From Protula sp. h YS-2021 (taxonomy: Eukaryota; Annelida; Polychaeta; Sabellida; Serpulidae), in assembly GCA_949752745.1 (NCBI GenBank), contig OX457032.1:8260271-8324270 (forward strand): DNA of 64,000 bases, in the 5' to 3' direction. Of this stretch, positions 18,920-27,842 are shown piece by piece. A model generated the notes under the pieces. It did no database searches, had not been told where the DNA came from, and saw nothing but the letters and a program-made list of their open reading frames with translations. Position numbers and translations under genes: made by a program. How positions within the stretch are numbered: the first letter of the stretch is position 1; each line of letters begins with the position of its first letter.

Positions 18920-19540
18920 TTACTCCGCAGAAACAGTTAGTAAGCCGCACTTGTTGCAGAAGTTGTCTGGTTCACACAACTTGCAATTGTACTTGTGGCA
19001 GTGACAATCATAATCCTCAGCATATCCGTAAGCACCACAATATTCACAGGTAAGTCAAAGTTATTGTGCACATCCATATTCTCCAATTGAACTTCAGCCA
19101 GTCTTTTCTTAGATAACTTTGACACTTTCATCTGACTGTCCTTTTGCAGCTTGATAGGAGTTTTCTTGCCATGACATTCCGTACATGGCAATAAAGGTTG
19201 AGTTAATGCTATCCATCTCCTGAAGCAATGTCTCCCATTCACCATCATTCATGTTGATGTAATACTTGTATTCTTTCCCTTCAAACAGTGATGCTTGCAC
19301 AAAACTCACATAGCGCATATCGAAGTATGAAATGACTTCAAGCCACTTCGTTTGCGTTAAGTACAGTTTGAAGCCAATGTCGCGTAATCTTGCTAAGTTC
19401 AGGCACACAATCTTCCACAAGGATGGTGATAAAGCAAGCCATCTCTCTCCACGTTTGATTCGAATAAATAATCAAAATTGTCCATGCTCCACAGTAATGG
19501 TTAAGTTTGCACTAATTTTAAAGCTGCTTGTCTTCTCCAT
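18920..19540 (-). pseudogene. PC4-like/zinc protein of element B, broken
   Basis: Homologue of 23901-24548 in element C. ATG 19540 (MEKTSSFKISANL) reaches a TGA within about 25 codons. The rest lies in two frames: one holds the Trp-ended PC4-like segments (KLYLTQTKWLEVI, NMNDGEWETLLQEM), and a shifted one holds the Cys-rich end with CxxC pairs to a stop at 18920-18922. A CATATAAAAGG TATA box sits ~45 bp upstream (19580-19590). Loss of function is inferred from the stop and shifts. Confidence 0.75.
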
Positions 19541-19594
19541 GGCTGCGCGTCGAATGATGACTGCACTTGACACCTCACTCCTTTTATATGGACA

Positions 19595-20686
19595 TTACAT
19601 ATATGTTTTCATGAGATGCTTGCAAAATCGCGGAGTGATCTCGTTGAAACCCTCCAGAAAGGCTGTTGGCAAACCGTCTGTCAAAGATTGTCTCATAACA
19701 ATCACTAAAAAGTCTCCTCGTTTGCGACTCCCAATTATCCATTGAAAGAGCATTGGCATGGTGAAATGTCCTTTTTCATAGAGGTAAGCCATCATATCAT
19801 ACACCTTAATACGTTCTTCAAGGTACTTGAAGCCATGTAGCATGACCTTTGCACATTTGGAATCGCGATCCTCATCAACACACTTTGGCGTCGGTAGACA
19901 TAAAGTCTTAAAAAGTTCCTCATGAAGACTTCTAATAAGCTGAACGAAACGTCGGGTCATGGATTCGGAGAACTGTGGCTCTGACGCGGGAAGATGCTCT
20001 ATGTTTCCTTCTAGCATGTAGATAAGCTGAATGACAGTGTTCACTTCTTCTGTTAGGTACATGTATGTGTGCTGATCGAAAAAGCCTTCTTCACATAAAC
20101 GCCATAAAATATTGCAATCGATCAGAGGAATCACTGCTTGAAAGTTTCGTTTCAACAGCGTGACGTCTTCCTCAGTAACAGGAATAGTTTTGCTCAATTC
20201 AAATTTAGATTTGAGCTGCTTTTCATCGTCGTCGCTGTCATCATCGTCGTCATTGTCGTCATTGTCGTCATCACCGTCGTTGTCATCATTGTCGTCATCA
20301 CCGTCGTTGTCATCGTCATCGCTTGACATGACCACTTCTTCCTCCTCAAGATGCTCTAGATGAGCCTGTAACTTTGTACTAAGTGGCTTGGCGCTACCAT
20401 TTACAAGCGCATTGGCAACCCAGAACGGATAGTCAGATCCCTATGGATCGGGCATTGCTTGCTGTACTGGCTGTACTTCTTCAGGCCTAGCTTGCTGTAC
20501 TGTAGACACGGCTGACGGAGCCCCTACTGCTTACTCCAAGGCTTTTTCAGCTTCTGCTAGTGTACTTAGGAAGGTAGCAGTCTCCTCTGCAGTTAAAACT
20601 GCATCTGTAAAAGCCATTGTTTCATTCGTAAACAGGCTATCAATTTCGATGTTGCTAGCCGTTGCTGCTTTTCGAGACGTCTCCAT
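19595..20686 (-). pseudogene. Large helical protein with acidic stretch; two in-frame stops
   Basis: ATG 20686 opens a frame that stops at TAA 20531-20533 and again at TAG 20441-20443. It then runs open to 19595, all in one phase, so the ancestral gene had about 363 codons. After an Asp/Asn-rich tract (20335-20230) come two helical stretches. Each looks faintly like a CARD or death-fold repeat (LLKRNFQAVIPLI...ILWRLCEEGFF; MAYLYEKGHFTMPMLFQW). That similarity is my pattern reading only. If right, it would point to interference with host death or innate signalling. A TATA box (GTATAAAAAGG, about 20735-20745) lies ~50 bp upstream. No homologue is seen in element C. Confidence 0.5.
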
Positions 20687-20734
20687 GATGGTTTGGCAAT
20701 GCAATGGCTATAGGGGTGTCGAATCGACCTTTTT

Positions 20735-20950
20735 ATACTACTGACGGTGAGCCAGCGGCTAAAAAGTCGGTGAGCCGGGGGGGGGGGGGGTCCTTGCTTC
20801 AGGTCGACTGGCCAGGGGGGGTCCTCGCTTCAGGTCGACTGACCGGGGGGGCCATGCTTAAAGGTTGGTGGGCCGGGGGGGGGGGGCTCATGGGCCAGTG
20901 AGCCGGGGGGGGGGGGGGGGCTCATGGGCCGGGGGGGTCCTATATAATAG
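20735..20950. promoter_or_regulatory. Divergent promoter with G-run minisatellite, element B
   Basis: A minus-strand TATAAAAAG near 20740 serves the gene starting at 20686. A plus-strand TATATAAT near 20943 serves the gene starting at 21020. Between them are CTTCAGGTCGACTGGCC units with runs of 6-16 G. This is the inverted counterpart of 8288-8470. Confidence 0.65.
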
Positions 20951-21019
20951 CAGCCTCGCACTGTATGCAGTCAGTCTGCTTTTGATCGCTGAACAAGCAA
21001 CATCAAAAAAAGAATAACC

Positions 21020-21743
21020 ATGCAACACAAGGCGGAATTCTTTTGTGAGGAAAGAAGGAAGAAGTACTTCCTTAGCCAGAAGGATGTAGATCTCTGGGAA
21101 GAAATTTACATTGACTACAAGGCTTTCCAGTTCAGAAAGTGGAGGGATTTTCTGAGGAGCAAGCCAGAGCAAGAATACAACCGGTTTGGCAGGGCGGCGG
21201 AGGAAGGATACAAGCGACGGAGGGAGGTGTCGCCGGACCTGTTTCGTGACCCGTCGCCCTGCCAGGAAGAGAGGCCAGCCAGAACGACTCCTGCCAAGGC
21301 TACAGCAGCAACCATGACAGAGGCGACCCCTGTCAAAGCGACTCCTGGCTAAAGCCACAGCGTCGACGATGACAACTCCGCCGAAACCAACTCCAAAGGC
21401 AGCTGATGTGACTGTCCGGAAGGTGTCGGCGGCACCATTTACGGAGAGGCGGCACTTACCCAGTGCCACCATTACAAAGCCGGACAGTCCGCCACCAGCT
21501 CCTGAGGACGAGGTTGCAGCCGCTGTCGCTAGTATTACGCCAGACATTCAAGTGGTTGATTTCAGCATGATGCAGTCGCCCTCTAGGATGGCTCTAGAAA
21601 AGAGTCAACCCTCCAGGAGATCGTGGATTTCTTGGATACGGCGGATAATGTAGAGTATTGCGAGTTCTGCCATTATGGAATTCCGGCAGGACAGTCTATG
21701 AGAATCCACGAACAGTCATGCCCACAAGCATTGAAGCCGGATT
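21020..21743 (+). pseudogene. Zinc-finger protein gene of element B, 5' part, cut by element C
   Basis: ATG 21020 (MQHKAEFFCEERRKK) encodes a basic N-terminus, then a Pro/Ala/Thr-rich middle split over frames at about 21350 and 21600. It ends in a finger-like C-x2-C-x12-H-x3-C (CEFCHYGIPAG...HEQSC). Element C is inserted just after it: the frame meets TAG at once inside the AGTAGG terminus. The frame resumes after the duplicated CGGATT at 38887. The gene points outward to B's right end, mirroring the RING-like gene at the left end. Confidence 0.7.
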
Positions 21744-22141
21744 AGTAGGGTGAAAAGGAGAGTTCTACCGCACTTTGTGACGTCATACTGTCTGGAAATG
21801 ACGTCATAGCGTCTAGACCGGAAGTGCTGTCTAGACCGGAAGTGCTGTCTAGACCGGAAGTGCTGTCTGGAGTGGAAGTGACGTCATCATGTCTGGACGG
21901 GAAGTGACGTCATCATGTCTGGACCGGAAGTGACGTCATGATGTCTGGACCGGAAGTCATGATAAGCGTTAGGATAGGCGCGACCATCTGTGACGTCATC
22001 CTGACGTCATACTGAGATGATGCTGTCTGGAGCGAAAGTGGTTTGGCCGAGTCAATCAACATGAAGCCAATGAACTCGACCTGTCAATCAGTGTAACCAT
22101 GGCAACAGAGCCTAAAAAAAAAAGGTCGACAACCCCCCCCC
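21744..22141. repeat. Left terminal inverted repeat of element C
   Basis: Seven perfect TGACGTCA octamers, several in the composite CGGAAGTGACGTCA, plus repeated GTCTAGACCGGAAGTGCT. It pairs almost perfectly with 38483-38880 and ends at a poly-A/GTCGAC sequence next to a C-run. Confidence 0.93.
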
Positions 22142-22690
22142 CCCCCTCGAAATTATGATTTTTGCATATTTATCCGTTTCAGACGATTCTAAACATTTTT
22201 CATTTTTTCGACCCCCCCCCCCCTCGAAATTGTGATTTTTGCATATTTATCCGTTTCAGACGATTCTGAACATTTTTCATTTTTTCGACCCCCCCCCCCT
22301 CGAAATTGTGATTTTTGCATATTTATCCGTTTCAGACGATTCTGAACATTTTTCATTTTTTCGACCCCCCCCCCCTCGAAATTGTGATTTTTGCATATTT
22401 ATCCGTTTCAGACGATTCTGAACATTTTTCATTTTTTCGACCCCCCCCCCCCCTCGAAATTGTGATTTTTGCATATTTATCCGCTTCAGACGATTCTGAA
22501 CATTTTTCATATTTTCGACCCCCCCCCCCCTCGAAATTATGATTTTGCATATTTATCCGTTTCAGACGATTCTGAACATTTTTCATTTTTTCGACCCCCC
22601 CCCCCCCTCGAAATTGTGATTTTTGCATATTTATCCGTTTCAGACGATTCTGAACATTTTTCATTTTTTCGACCCCCCCCCCCCCCTAGG
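22128..22690. repeat. 76-bp tandem repeat with C-runs
   Basis: About seven copies of a unit containing TCGAAATTGTGATTTTTGC and CATTTTTTCGACC, each joined by a run of 9-15 C. Only a few base changes separate the copies, so the array is young. The Phe/Pro-rich and Arg/Gly-rich frames in it are artefacts. It sits directly upstream of a TATA box at 22734. Confidence 0.9.
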
Positions 22691-22733
22691 CGAGCAACAT
22701 TCTGTCAAGTCAGCTTCAGTTCCATCAGAGGGG

Positions 22734-22740
22734 TATATAA
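22734..22740 (+). promoter_or_regulatory. TATA box (TATATAA) at the left of element C
   Basis: Follows the C-run array, as at 8507. It probably starts a spliced transcript: GT donors follow at 22772 (CGGTGAGT) and 22858 (CGGTAAGT). Confidence 0.5.
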
Positions 22741-22832
22741 GGGATGAGCATACAGCAGTGACAGTCATTTCGGTGAGTGGAGCAAGGAAGTACAATTTGT
22801 AGAACTACAATTGGATCACATCAGATCAAGGG

Positions 22833-22857
22833 ATGGCATCCAGTGACAACTATTTCG
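22833..22857 (+). other. Possible first coding exon of an unresolved spliced gene
   Basis: ATG 22833 followed by eight codons and a GTAAGT donor at 22858. I could not find an acceptor that gives a convincing longer product: acceptor-like sites near 23062 and 23090 lead to short frames. Cytoplasmic RNA data would be needed to decide. Confidence 0.25.
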
Positions 22858-23094
22858 GTAAGTGTTTATTGAAACTTTATAAATAAAAAGTGAACTTTGT
22901 AAACAAACTTTGTAAACAAACTTTGGTTATTTGCTTAATTGAAACTTTGTAAAACAATACCTTTCGTTATACTTGGTCGATTTATATGAAAATTTCACCA
23001 TTTGATTCAGTTTTATGTAAAGTTTTGTTATAAAGTAGTCATAGGCTATTTGCACAGCTGGGTGTATGCATTTTTACCGCCATTACAGTGCTTC

Positions 23095-23340
23095 TTCGCG
23101 GATGAATACCATTTGGCAGACCATTTAACTTCACCGTCAGTTAACTTCACCGCTAGATGTCTCTGCTGTATAACAGCTGTACAACTCGACAACTGTAAGT
23201 GAGACATTCATATACACAAGTAAAATTCTGCTGAGTCAGCAATTTTTTAACAAAGTTACACACCATATTTTGATTACATGGAAGTAGTATAAAAGCATGA
23301 GTGAAACATGTCAACTAGTCAACTAGTAATACATTCTGTC
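23095..23340. repeat. Subterminal inverted repeat of element C, left copy
   Basis: Pairs with 37525-37805 (shared blocks include GCGGATGAATACCATTTGGC and CTGAGTCAGCA). It carries a TATA box (AGTATAAAAG, near 23288) for the first gene of the plus block. The right copy has GCATAAAAG instead. The two copies lie 1.35 and 1.08 kb from the ends, so the original inverted repeat was probably longer and later interrupted. Confidence 0.75.
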
Positions 23341-23820
23341 AACAAGTCAACAAGTGGATATTGTGTGACGAGAAAAGACTTGACAATGTCGGCCTTACTT
23401 TTTCACAGATGTGTAGAGACCATGGATGACGTCTTCAAAGTGAATTATGCTGACTATGTGTTTTCAAAGCTTCCTGCTTTTGAATCGGATTGGATGCTGC
23501 AAGTGAAGAACTTACATCAGCATTGGGAAGCTGTTGGAAAGACCATTCCAAGAGATCGTTTCATCCGCTCGTTTCTACGTGAATGTGAAGATCTACATTT
23601 ACCGTTAACTTATGACATTGATTTAGCATTTATCAACGTGAATACAATTTGGGCAGTTGAGCTCATGTTAGTTGTAGCTGCAAGAATCATTTTACATTAT
23701 GATGATGATGTTCCATTGAAGACGAATGTATCAGAGCTTGTCCGATTCAACCATGGACGAGTTGAAGTGAATTCAAAACTTTGCAAGTTCTTTGCTGACT
23801 CAGCAGATAGTTGGGTATAA
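23308..23820 (+). CDS. Helical accessory protein, element C
   Basis: 170 residues from ATG 23308; starts at 23386 or 23422 (MDDVFKVNYADYV) are also possible. The 23422 start aligns with the starts of 24574-25084 and 18568-18855, with shared FK..Y.DY, a central Trp and FLREC, so these are paralogues. A C-terminal stretch (IWAVELMLVVAARIIL) is hydrophobic enough for a buried helix. Function unknown. The stop codon TAA lies inside the TATA box (TATAAAAG, 23816-23823) of the next gene. Confidence 0.65.
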   Translation: MSTSQLVIHSVNKSTSGYCVTRKDLTMSALLFHRCVETMDDVFKVNYADYVFSKLPAFESDWMLQVKNLHQHWEAVGKTIPRDRFIRSFLRECEDLHLPLTYDIDLAFINVNTIWAVELMLVVAARIILHYDDDVPLKTNVSELVRFNHGRVEVNSKLCKFFADSADSWV

Positions 23821-23900
23821 AAGGGAGTGAACTCAGCAGAGTGAAGTCATTTCTCAGCAGACAGTTGGAGGGAGTGCATCATCAGTACATTGTAGCAGCC

Positions 23901-24548
23901 ATGGAGAACAAGACAAGCAACGCAACGCAGCGCAGCAGCAGCTTTAAAATTAGTGCTAACTTAACCATTACTGTGGAGTATGGAGAATATGGGCCATTTC
24001 TACGCATCACACGTGGAGAGAGATGGTGTGCTTATTCACCATCTTTGTGGAAGATTGTATGCCAAAGCTTGAAAAATTTACGCGACATTGGCTTCAAACT
24101 ATACTTAACGCAAACGAAGTGGCTTGAAGTCATTTCATACTTGGATATGCGCTATGTGAGTTTTGTGCGCACGTCACGGTTTGAAGGGAAAGAATACACA
24201 CATCACATCAACATGAATGATGGTGAATGGGAGACACTGCTTCAGGAGATGGACAACATCAACTCAGCCCTATCACCATGTGAGGAATGTCATGACAAGA
24301 AAACGATCATCAAGCTGCAAAAGGATGGTCGGATGAAGGTGTCAAAGCTATCCAAGAAAAGGCTGGCTGAAGTTCAGTTGGAGAACATGAACGTACAAAA
24401 TCAACTTGGACTTACCTGTGACTATTGCGGTGCTTGTGGATATGTGGAGGATTATCATTGCCACTGCCACAAGTATAATTGCAAGTTGTGTGAACCAAGC
24501 AACTTCTGCGACAAGTGTGGAGTACTTAAAGTCAGTGAAGCAAAGTAA
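23901..24548 (+). CDS. PC4-like repeat protein with C-terminal zinc cluster
   Basis: 215 residues from ATG 23901, ~80 bp after the TATA box that overlaps the previous stop. The N-terminal 120 residues contain two strand-then-Trp-helix units (ending near W50 and W110: INMNDGEWETLLQEM) like the PC4 domain end. Then come C127/C130 and a dense Cys/His tail (C173, C176, C179, C187, C189, C194, C197, C203, C206) that could hold two zinc ions. The B copy at 18920-19540 is broken. A nucleic-acid-binding role in transcription or replication is inferred. Confidence 0.7.
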   Translation: MENKTSNATQRSSSFKISANLTITVEYGEYGPFLRITRGERWCAYSPSLWKIVCQSLKNLRDIGFKLYLTQTKWLEVISYLDMRYVSFVRTSRFEGKEYTHHINMNDGEWETLLQEMDNINSALSPCEECHDKKTIIKLQKDGRMKVSKLSKKRLAEVQLENMNVQNQLGLTCDYCGACGYVEDYHCHCHKYNCKLCEPSNFCDKCGVLKVSEAK

Positions 24549-24573
24549 AAGCCCCACAAGACACTGAAACAAG

Positions 24574-25084
24574 ATGGACGCATGTTTTAAAAATGCTTAT
24601 ATTGACTTGATGATTGCTAAACTTGCTTGCTGTGGCACTCCAGACTATCAACTTTATCATTTGGATGCTTTTTGGGATGTTGTACATCATAGTCTTGATG
24701 TGATTGAACTGCATTCAAGATTTCTTGGAGAATGTCATAAAACTGGAATAGAAGAAGATCCTGACTTTGACTTTGATGCTGCACTTTATTCTGCTCGCAC
24801 TGATGTGGAAGTATATTTCACCGTGGTTGATCATTTGAGAGATTGTTGTAAAGAAGCAGAGGAAACCGAGCAGCTTTATCAGGTAAGTTATATAAAACCT
24901 TTTTTAATCATGTTTATGACAACATAGTGAATTGTTTCTCAAAGACATAACCATGTTTTTCTTACTAGCAAATTTAGTTTTATGTGAGTGGTTTCAACGT
25001 AAACAAAGAAAGAATATGATAGAAGAGGCAGCAAATATATTAAAAGATATTTTATTACAGGAAGAAACCGACATGTCAGAATAA
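24574..25084 (+). CDS. Small helical accessory protein, two exons
   Basis: Exon 1 is 24574-24882 (103 codons, ending CAG) and exon 2 is 25061-25084 (seven codons and TAA). The intron (24883-25060, 178 bp) starts GTAAGT and ends TTATTACAG and is in phase 0, giving 110 residues. Read without splicing the frame would run to 24927 through AT-rich intronic sequence. The protein is a paralogue of 23308-23820 and orthologue of 18568-18855. It is likely all helical, function unknown. Next gene is NADAR-like, 15 bases downstream. Confidence 0.65.
24883..25060 (+). other. Predicted 178-bp intron
   Basis: CAG|GTAAGT donor, TTTTATTACAG|GAAG acceptor with an AT-rich interior. Removal keeps the reading frame and ends the protein 7 codons into exon 2. 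Confidence 0.6.
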
Positions 25085-25099
25085 AGAAGCAAAGTCAAC

Positions 25100-25537
25100 A
25101 TGGAGAATCTTGTACTATTCAGCGGTCATAAGGACGTTCTTTCAAATATGTTTCCAACACGACTTGAAAAGTATGGACATGTGTTCAACTCAAGTGAAGC
25201 TTTGTATCAATATGAGAAAGCAGTGTTTCATCACCGTCCAGATATTGCTTCAGCCATTGTGTCATCCAGAAATGGATATGAAGCGAAACGTATTGCTAAA
25301 GGGATAAAACCATGTCCTTTATGGCATACAGTGAAGAGAAGCAAAATGCAAGATGTTTTACAAGTCAAATGGAATCAGTGTGTATTGTTTCGCAACAAGT
25401 TGAAAGAATGTAAAGACAAAACTTTAGTTGAAGCAACGTATGATCATTGGTGGGGAGCTGGTGTGAAACATGTGTCATCTGGATATCCTGGTCAGAATAT
25501 TATGGGAAAGTTGTTAGAACTGTTGTGTGAGGGTTAG
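25100..25537 (+). CDS. NADAR (YbiA/DUF1768) family protein
   Basis: 145 residues, the usual length for a stand-alone NADAR domain. Family landmarks are all present: N16 in LSNMFP, E33 in SSEALYQYEK with K40, W75, M83, L109-V110-E111, WWGAG at 117-121, and the closing GQNIMGKLLELL. NADAR proteins act on ADP-ribose or related N-glycosidic bonds; bacterial members remove ADP-ribose from guanine in DNA. In this element it could undo host ADP-ribosylation of DNA or protein; that is inference. Element B has no copy between its matching neighbours (18568 region), so it was gained by C or lost by B. Intact, with no own TATA box seen. Confidence 0.9.
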   Translation: MENLVLFSGHKDVLSNMFPTRLEKYGHVFNSSEALYQYEKAVFHHRPDIASAIVSSRNGYEAKRIAKGIKPCPLWHTVKRSKMQDVLQVKWNQCVLFRNKLKECKDKTLVEATYDHWWGAGVKHVSSGYPGQNIMGKLLELLCEG

Positions 25538-25638
25538 AGACTTTTTCATTTGCTTGCCAACCGTCATGGTGTGCAGACGTGTGGACATGTAAATTTGAAG
25601 TATGTTTAACTTGTGTTGCATTGATTCAAGACTGCACA

Positions 25639-25971
25639 ATGGCGGACATGACACTGAGACAATATATTGTGCAAAAAGCTTATTGTGAAGAAATGTTATC
25701 AGCTGTAAAAAAGTTTGCCTATTTAGTCTGTCCTGCTTGTCAACATGAAGAGTGTCAAGAACATACTTGTCATTTTGCATCTGTTTATACATATTGGAAT
25801 GAAGCTAAATATTACATGCATTTAGATAAAGTGTTAGAGAATGCAAATCAACGTTGTGAGAAATATGGTGTAGATGCTATTACATTGGATGAACTCAGTC
25901 ATTGGTTAGTGTTCATTGAAGACCAATGGTCTCCAGTTATTCATACCATTGTATCTATACTTGATTTGTAA
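25639..25971 (+). CDS. Conserved Cys/His protein of unknown function, element C
   Basis: 110 residues from ATG 25639 (MADMTLRQYIVQK), chosen because the B copy starts at the same place (18568). CPACQHEEC...HTCH around residues 31-45 may bind one zinc. The rest is helical. Strong conservation with B indicates selection. Located just before integrase. Not recognised. Confidence 0.7.
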   Translation: MADMTLRQYIVQKAYCEEMLSAVKKFAYLVCPACQHEECQEHTCHFASVYTYWNEAKYYMHLDKVLENANQRCEKYGVDAITLDELSHWLVFIEDQWSPVIHTIVSILDL

Positions 25972-26022
25972 AAAACTTGTTAGTTAAGTTATAAATGCAT
26001 GTTAGTTAAGTGATGTTGGTTG

Positions 26023-26031
26023 AGTTATAAA
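26023..26031 (+). promoter_or_regulatory. TATA-like box (TATAAAATA) of element C integrase
   Basis: About 50 bp before ATG 26077. It likely drives the whole tightly packed late block, since few later TATA boxes are evident. Confidence 0.5.
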
Positions 26032-26076
26032 ATAAAAGCTGTTCTGTTGAGAAGGTGGTTTTCATTCGGTGTGACC

Positions 26077-27186
26077 ATGTCGACGTGGAAAGACTACTTG
26101 ACCAATATTTACTTCAAACCTGGACAGCCTGGAGCATTTGCTGGTCCTTACAAACTGTATCACATCTTACGAAAACATAATCAACCAGTCACACAGTCAC
26201 AAGTGAAGAAATGGTTGCAGGATCAAGATGCTTTTAGTTTACTCCAACCTGTCAAATACAGGTTCAAAAGACAACGTGTGATTACACGTGGTATTGATGA
26301 CATGTGGGATATTGATTTGGCTGATATGGGAAACATAGCTCCCTATAATGATGACATACGCTTTTTACTCATTGTCATTGATGTGTTTTCCAAATATGTC
26401 TGGGTACAGCCAATACCTAATAAATCACATACCAGCGTCATACAAGCTTTCCAAAAGATTTTTCATGACACACGACGAAGACCGCGAACTCTAAGGTCTG
26501 ATAAAGGAACAGAATTTAAAAACAGATGGGTAAAAGCATTTTTGAAGAAAGAAGGCATTCATGCTTATACCACAAAGAATGAAACCAAAGCTAACTTTGC
26601 TGAAAGAGTCATTCGTACTCTAAAGGGAATGATGTATCGGTATTTTCTACATAATCAAACTTACCGTTACTTAGACATTCTTCCAGACTTGGTGTACAAT
26701 TACAACCATAGACCTCATGGTTCTCTTCCTAATAAATATGCTCCAGCCGAGATTCGTAAAGACAACGAATCAAAAGTGTGGAAGTATATGTATGTCGACA
26801 AACTGAAATTGAAACCTAAGAAGAAGAAGAAGTACAAATTTAACATTGGTGATCATGTTCGCATTTCTCACATTAAATATGTGTTTCAACGGGATTATCA
26901 CATCAAATGGACGCAAGAAGTCTTCATTGTCACACATCGTTGTAAGAAGCAAGGAATACATTTATATCGTGTGAAAGACTTTTTAGACGAAGATATTGAT
27001 GGTCATTTCTATGAAGAAGAACTGCAGAAAGTGACCAAAGATATTGAATCTATTTATAGAATTGAAAAAGTCTTGAAAACACGTAAAAGACGAGGAGGAG
27101 GAGGTGTGAAAGAATTATTTGTCAAGTGGTTAGGTTGGCCAAACAAGTTTAACAGTTGGGTGAAAGAAACAGACATTCAACAATGA
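26077..27186 (+). CDS. Retroviral-type (rve) integrase with chromodomain
   Basis: 369 residues from ATG 26077 (MSTWKD); the frame extends upstream without an ATG. Residues ~75-220 form the rve core: D80 in WDIDLADM, D142 in RSDKGTEF and E177 in NFAERVIRTL, the DDE triad with ~35 spacing. A basic SH3-like region (~235-300) and a chromodomain (~326-367: YRIEKVLKTR, VKWLGWPNKFNSW) follow. Maverick integrases join element ends to target DNA; the chromodomain may guide target choice to certain chromatin. This is the related form annotated in nematodes as F54H12.3-like. Intact. The stop overlaps the ATPase start as ATGA. Confidence 0.95.
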   Translation: MSTWKDYLTNIYFKPGQPGAFAGPYKLYHILRKHNQPVTQSQVKKWLQDQDAFSLLQPVKYRFKRQRVITRGIDDMWDIDLADMGNIAPYNDDIRFLLIVIDVFSKYVWVQPIPNKSHTSVIQAFQKIFHDTRRRPRTLRSDKGTEFKNRWVKAFLKKEGIHAYTTKNETKANFAERVIRTLKGMMYRYFLHNQTYRYLDILPDLVYNYNHRPHGSLPNKYAPAEIRKDNESKVWKYMYVDKLKLKPKKKKKYKFNIGDHVRISHIKYVFQRDYHIKWTQEVFIVTHRCKKQGIHLYRVKDFLDEDIDGHFYEEELQKVTKDIESIYRIEKVLKTRKRRGGGGVKELFVKWLGWPNKFNSWVKETDIQQ

Positions 27187-27842
27187 AGCATCCATTTACA
27201 TGTTTAGTCTCTGGACCTACAGGCAGTGGCAAAACGTCTCTGGTGAAGGAAATTCTAGAACAAAAGTTGATTCAACCCTCTCCAAAAAGCATTTTATGGC
27301 TCTATGCAGCAGATCAGCCTTTGTACAAGGGAATGAAAGGCGTGGAATTTTACCAAGGCATTCCAGATGACATTGAAGAGCGTTTTAACCCGAAGAAACC
27401 AAACTTACTTATCATTGATGACTTAATGACGAAATGCCATAGTGATGAGCGTATGACACGTCTCTTTAGTGTTGGCAGCAGTCATCAAAATCTAAGCATT
27501 ATTTTTATTGTGCATAATTTATTCCATCATGGGAAAGAGATGCGAAATATTAGTTTGAATACACATTATATCATTCTGTTTAAAAATCCGAGAGACAGTC
27601 AACAAATTAGTACATTGGCGCGGCAAATGTATCCTAGAAGATCTCAATTTCTCATAGAAGCCTATCAAGATGCTACTAGCAAACCTCATGGTTATTTATT
27701 CATTGATTTAAAACCAAAGACAAATGATCAACTACGTATTCGTACAGGCATTTTACCAAAAGATACACATTATGTATATATTGATAAAGCAGTGTATGAA
27801 CAAGAACCAAGTCATTTGACCATTCGCAGTCAAGATGTCTAA
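27183..27842 (+). CDS. FtsK/HerA (A32-like) DNA-packaging ATPase, element C
   Basis: 219 residues. Walker A GPTGSGKTS (11-19), Walker B LLIIDD (75-80), and SVGSSHQNLSIIFIVHN (~96-112) as in viral genome-packaging motors. Over 90% identical by eye to the B copy. It begins inside the integrase stop (ATGA) and its end overlaps the next ATG by 8 bases, a virus-like compaction that implies coordinated late expression. Confidence 0.95.
   Translation: MKHPFTCLVSGPTGSGKTSLVKEILEQKLIQPSPKSILWLYAADQPLYKGMKGVEFYQGIPDDIEERFNPKKPNLLIIDDLMTKCHSDERMTRLFSVGSSHQNLSIIFIVHNLFHHGKEMRNISLNTHYIILFKNPRDSQQISTLARQMYPRRSQFLIEAYQDATSKPHGYLFIDLKPKTNDQLRIRTGILPKDTHYVYIDKAVYEQEPSHLTIRSQDV

Noticed and set aside
22128..22690. 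Regular repeats resembling a CRISPR array
   Set aside because: Eukaryotic context; the units are head-to-tail with no unique spacers.
22239..22747. Phe/Pro- and Arg/Gly-rich frames in the C-run repeat
   Set aside because: Pure translations of a 76-bp tandem repeat; present on both strands.
23002..23202. 66-codon frame in the left of element C
   Set aside because: Part lies in the subterminal inverted repeat and is not preserved in the other copy; no family match.
26077..27186. Endogenous retrovirus or Ty3/Gypsy element
   Set aside because: Integrase and chromodomain are present, but there is no reverse transcriptase, RNase H or LTR. PolB, ATPase and capsid genes define a Maverick.
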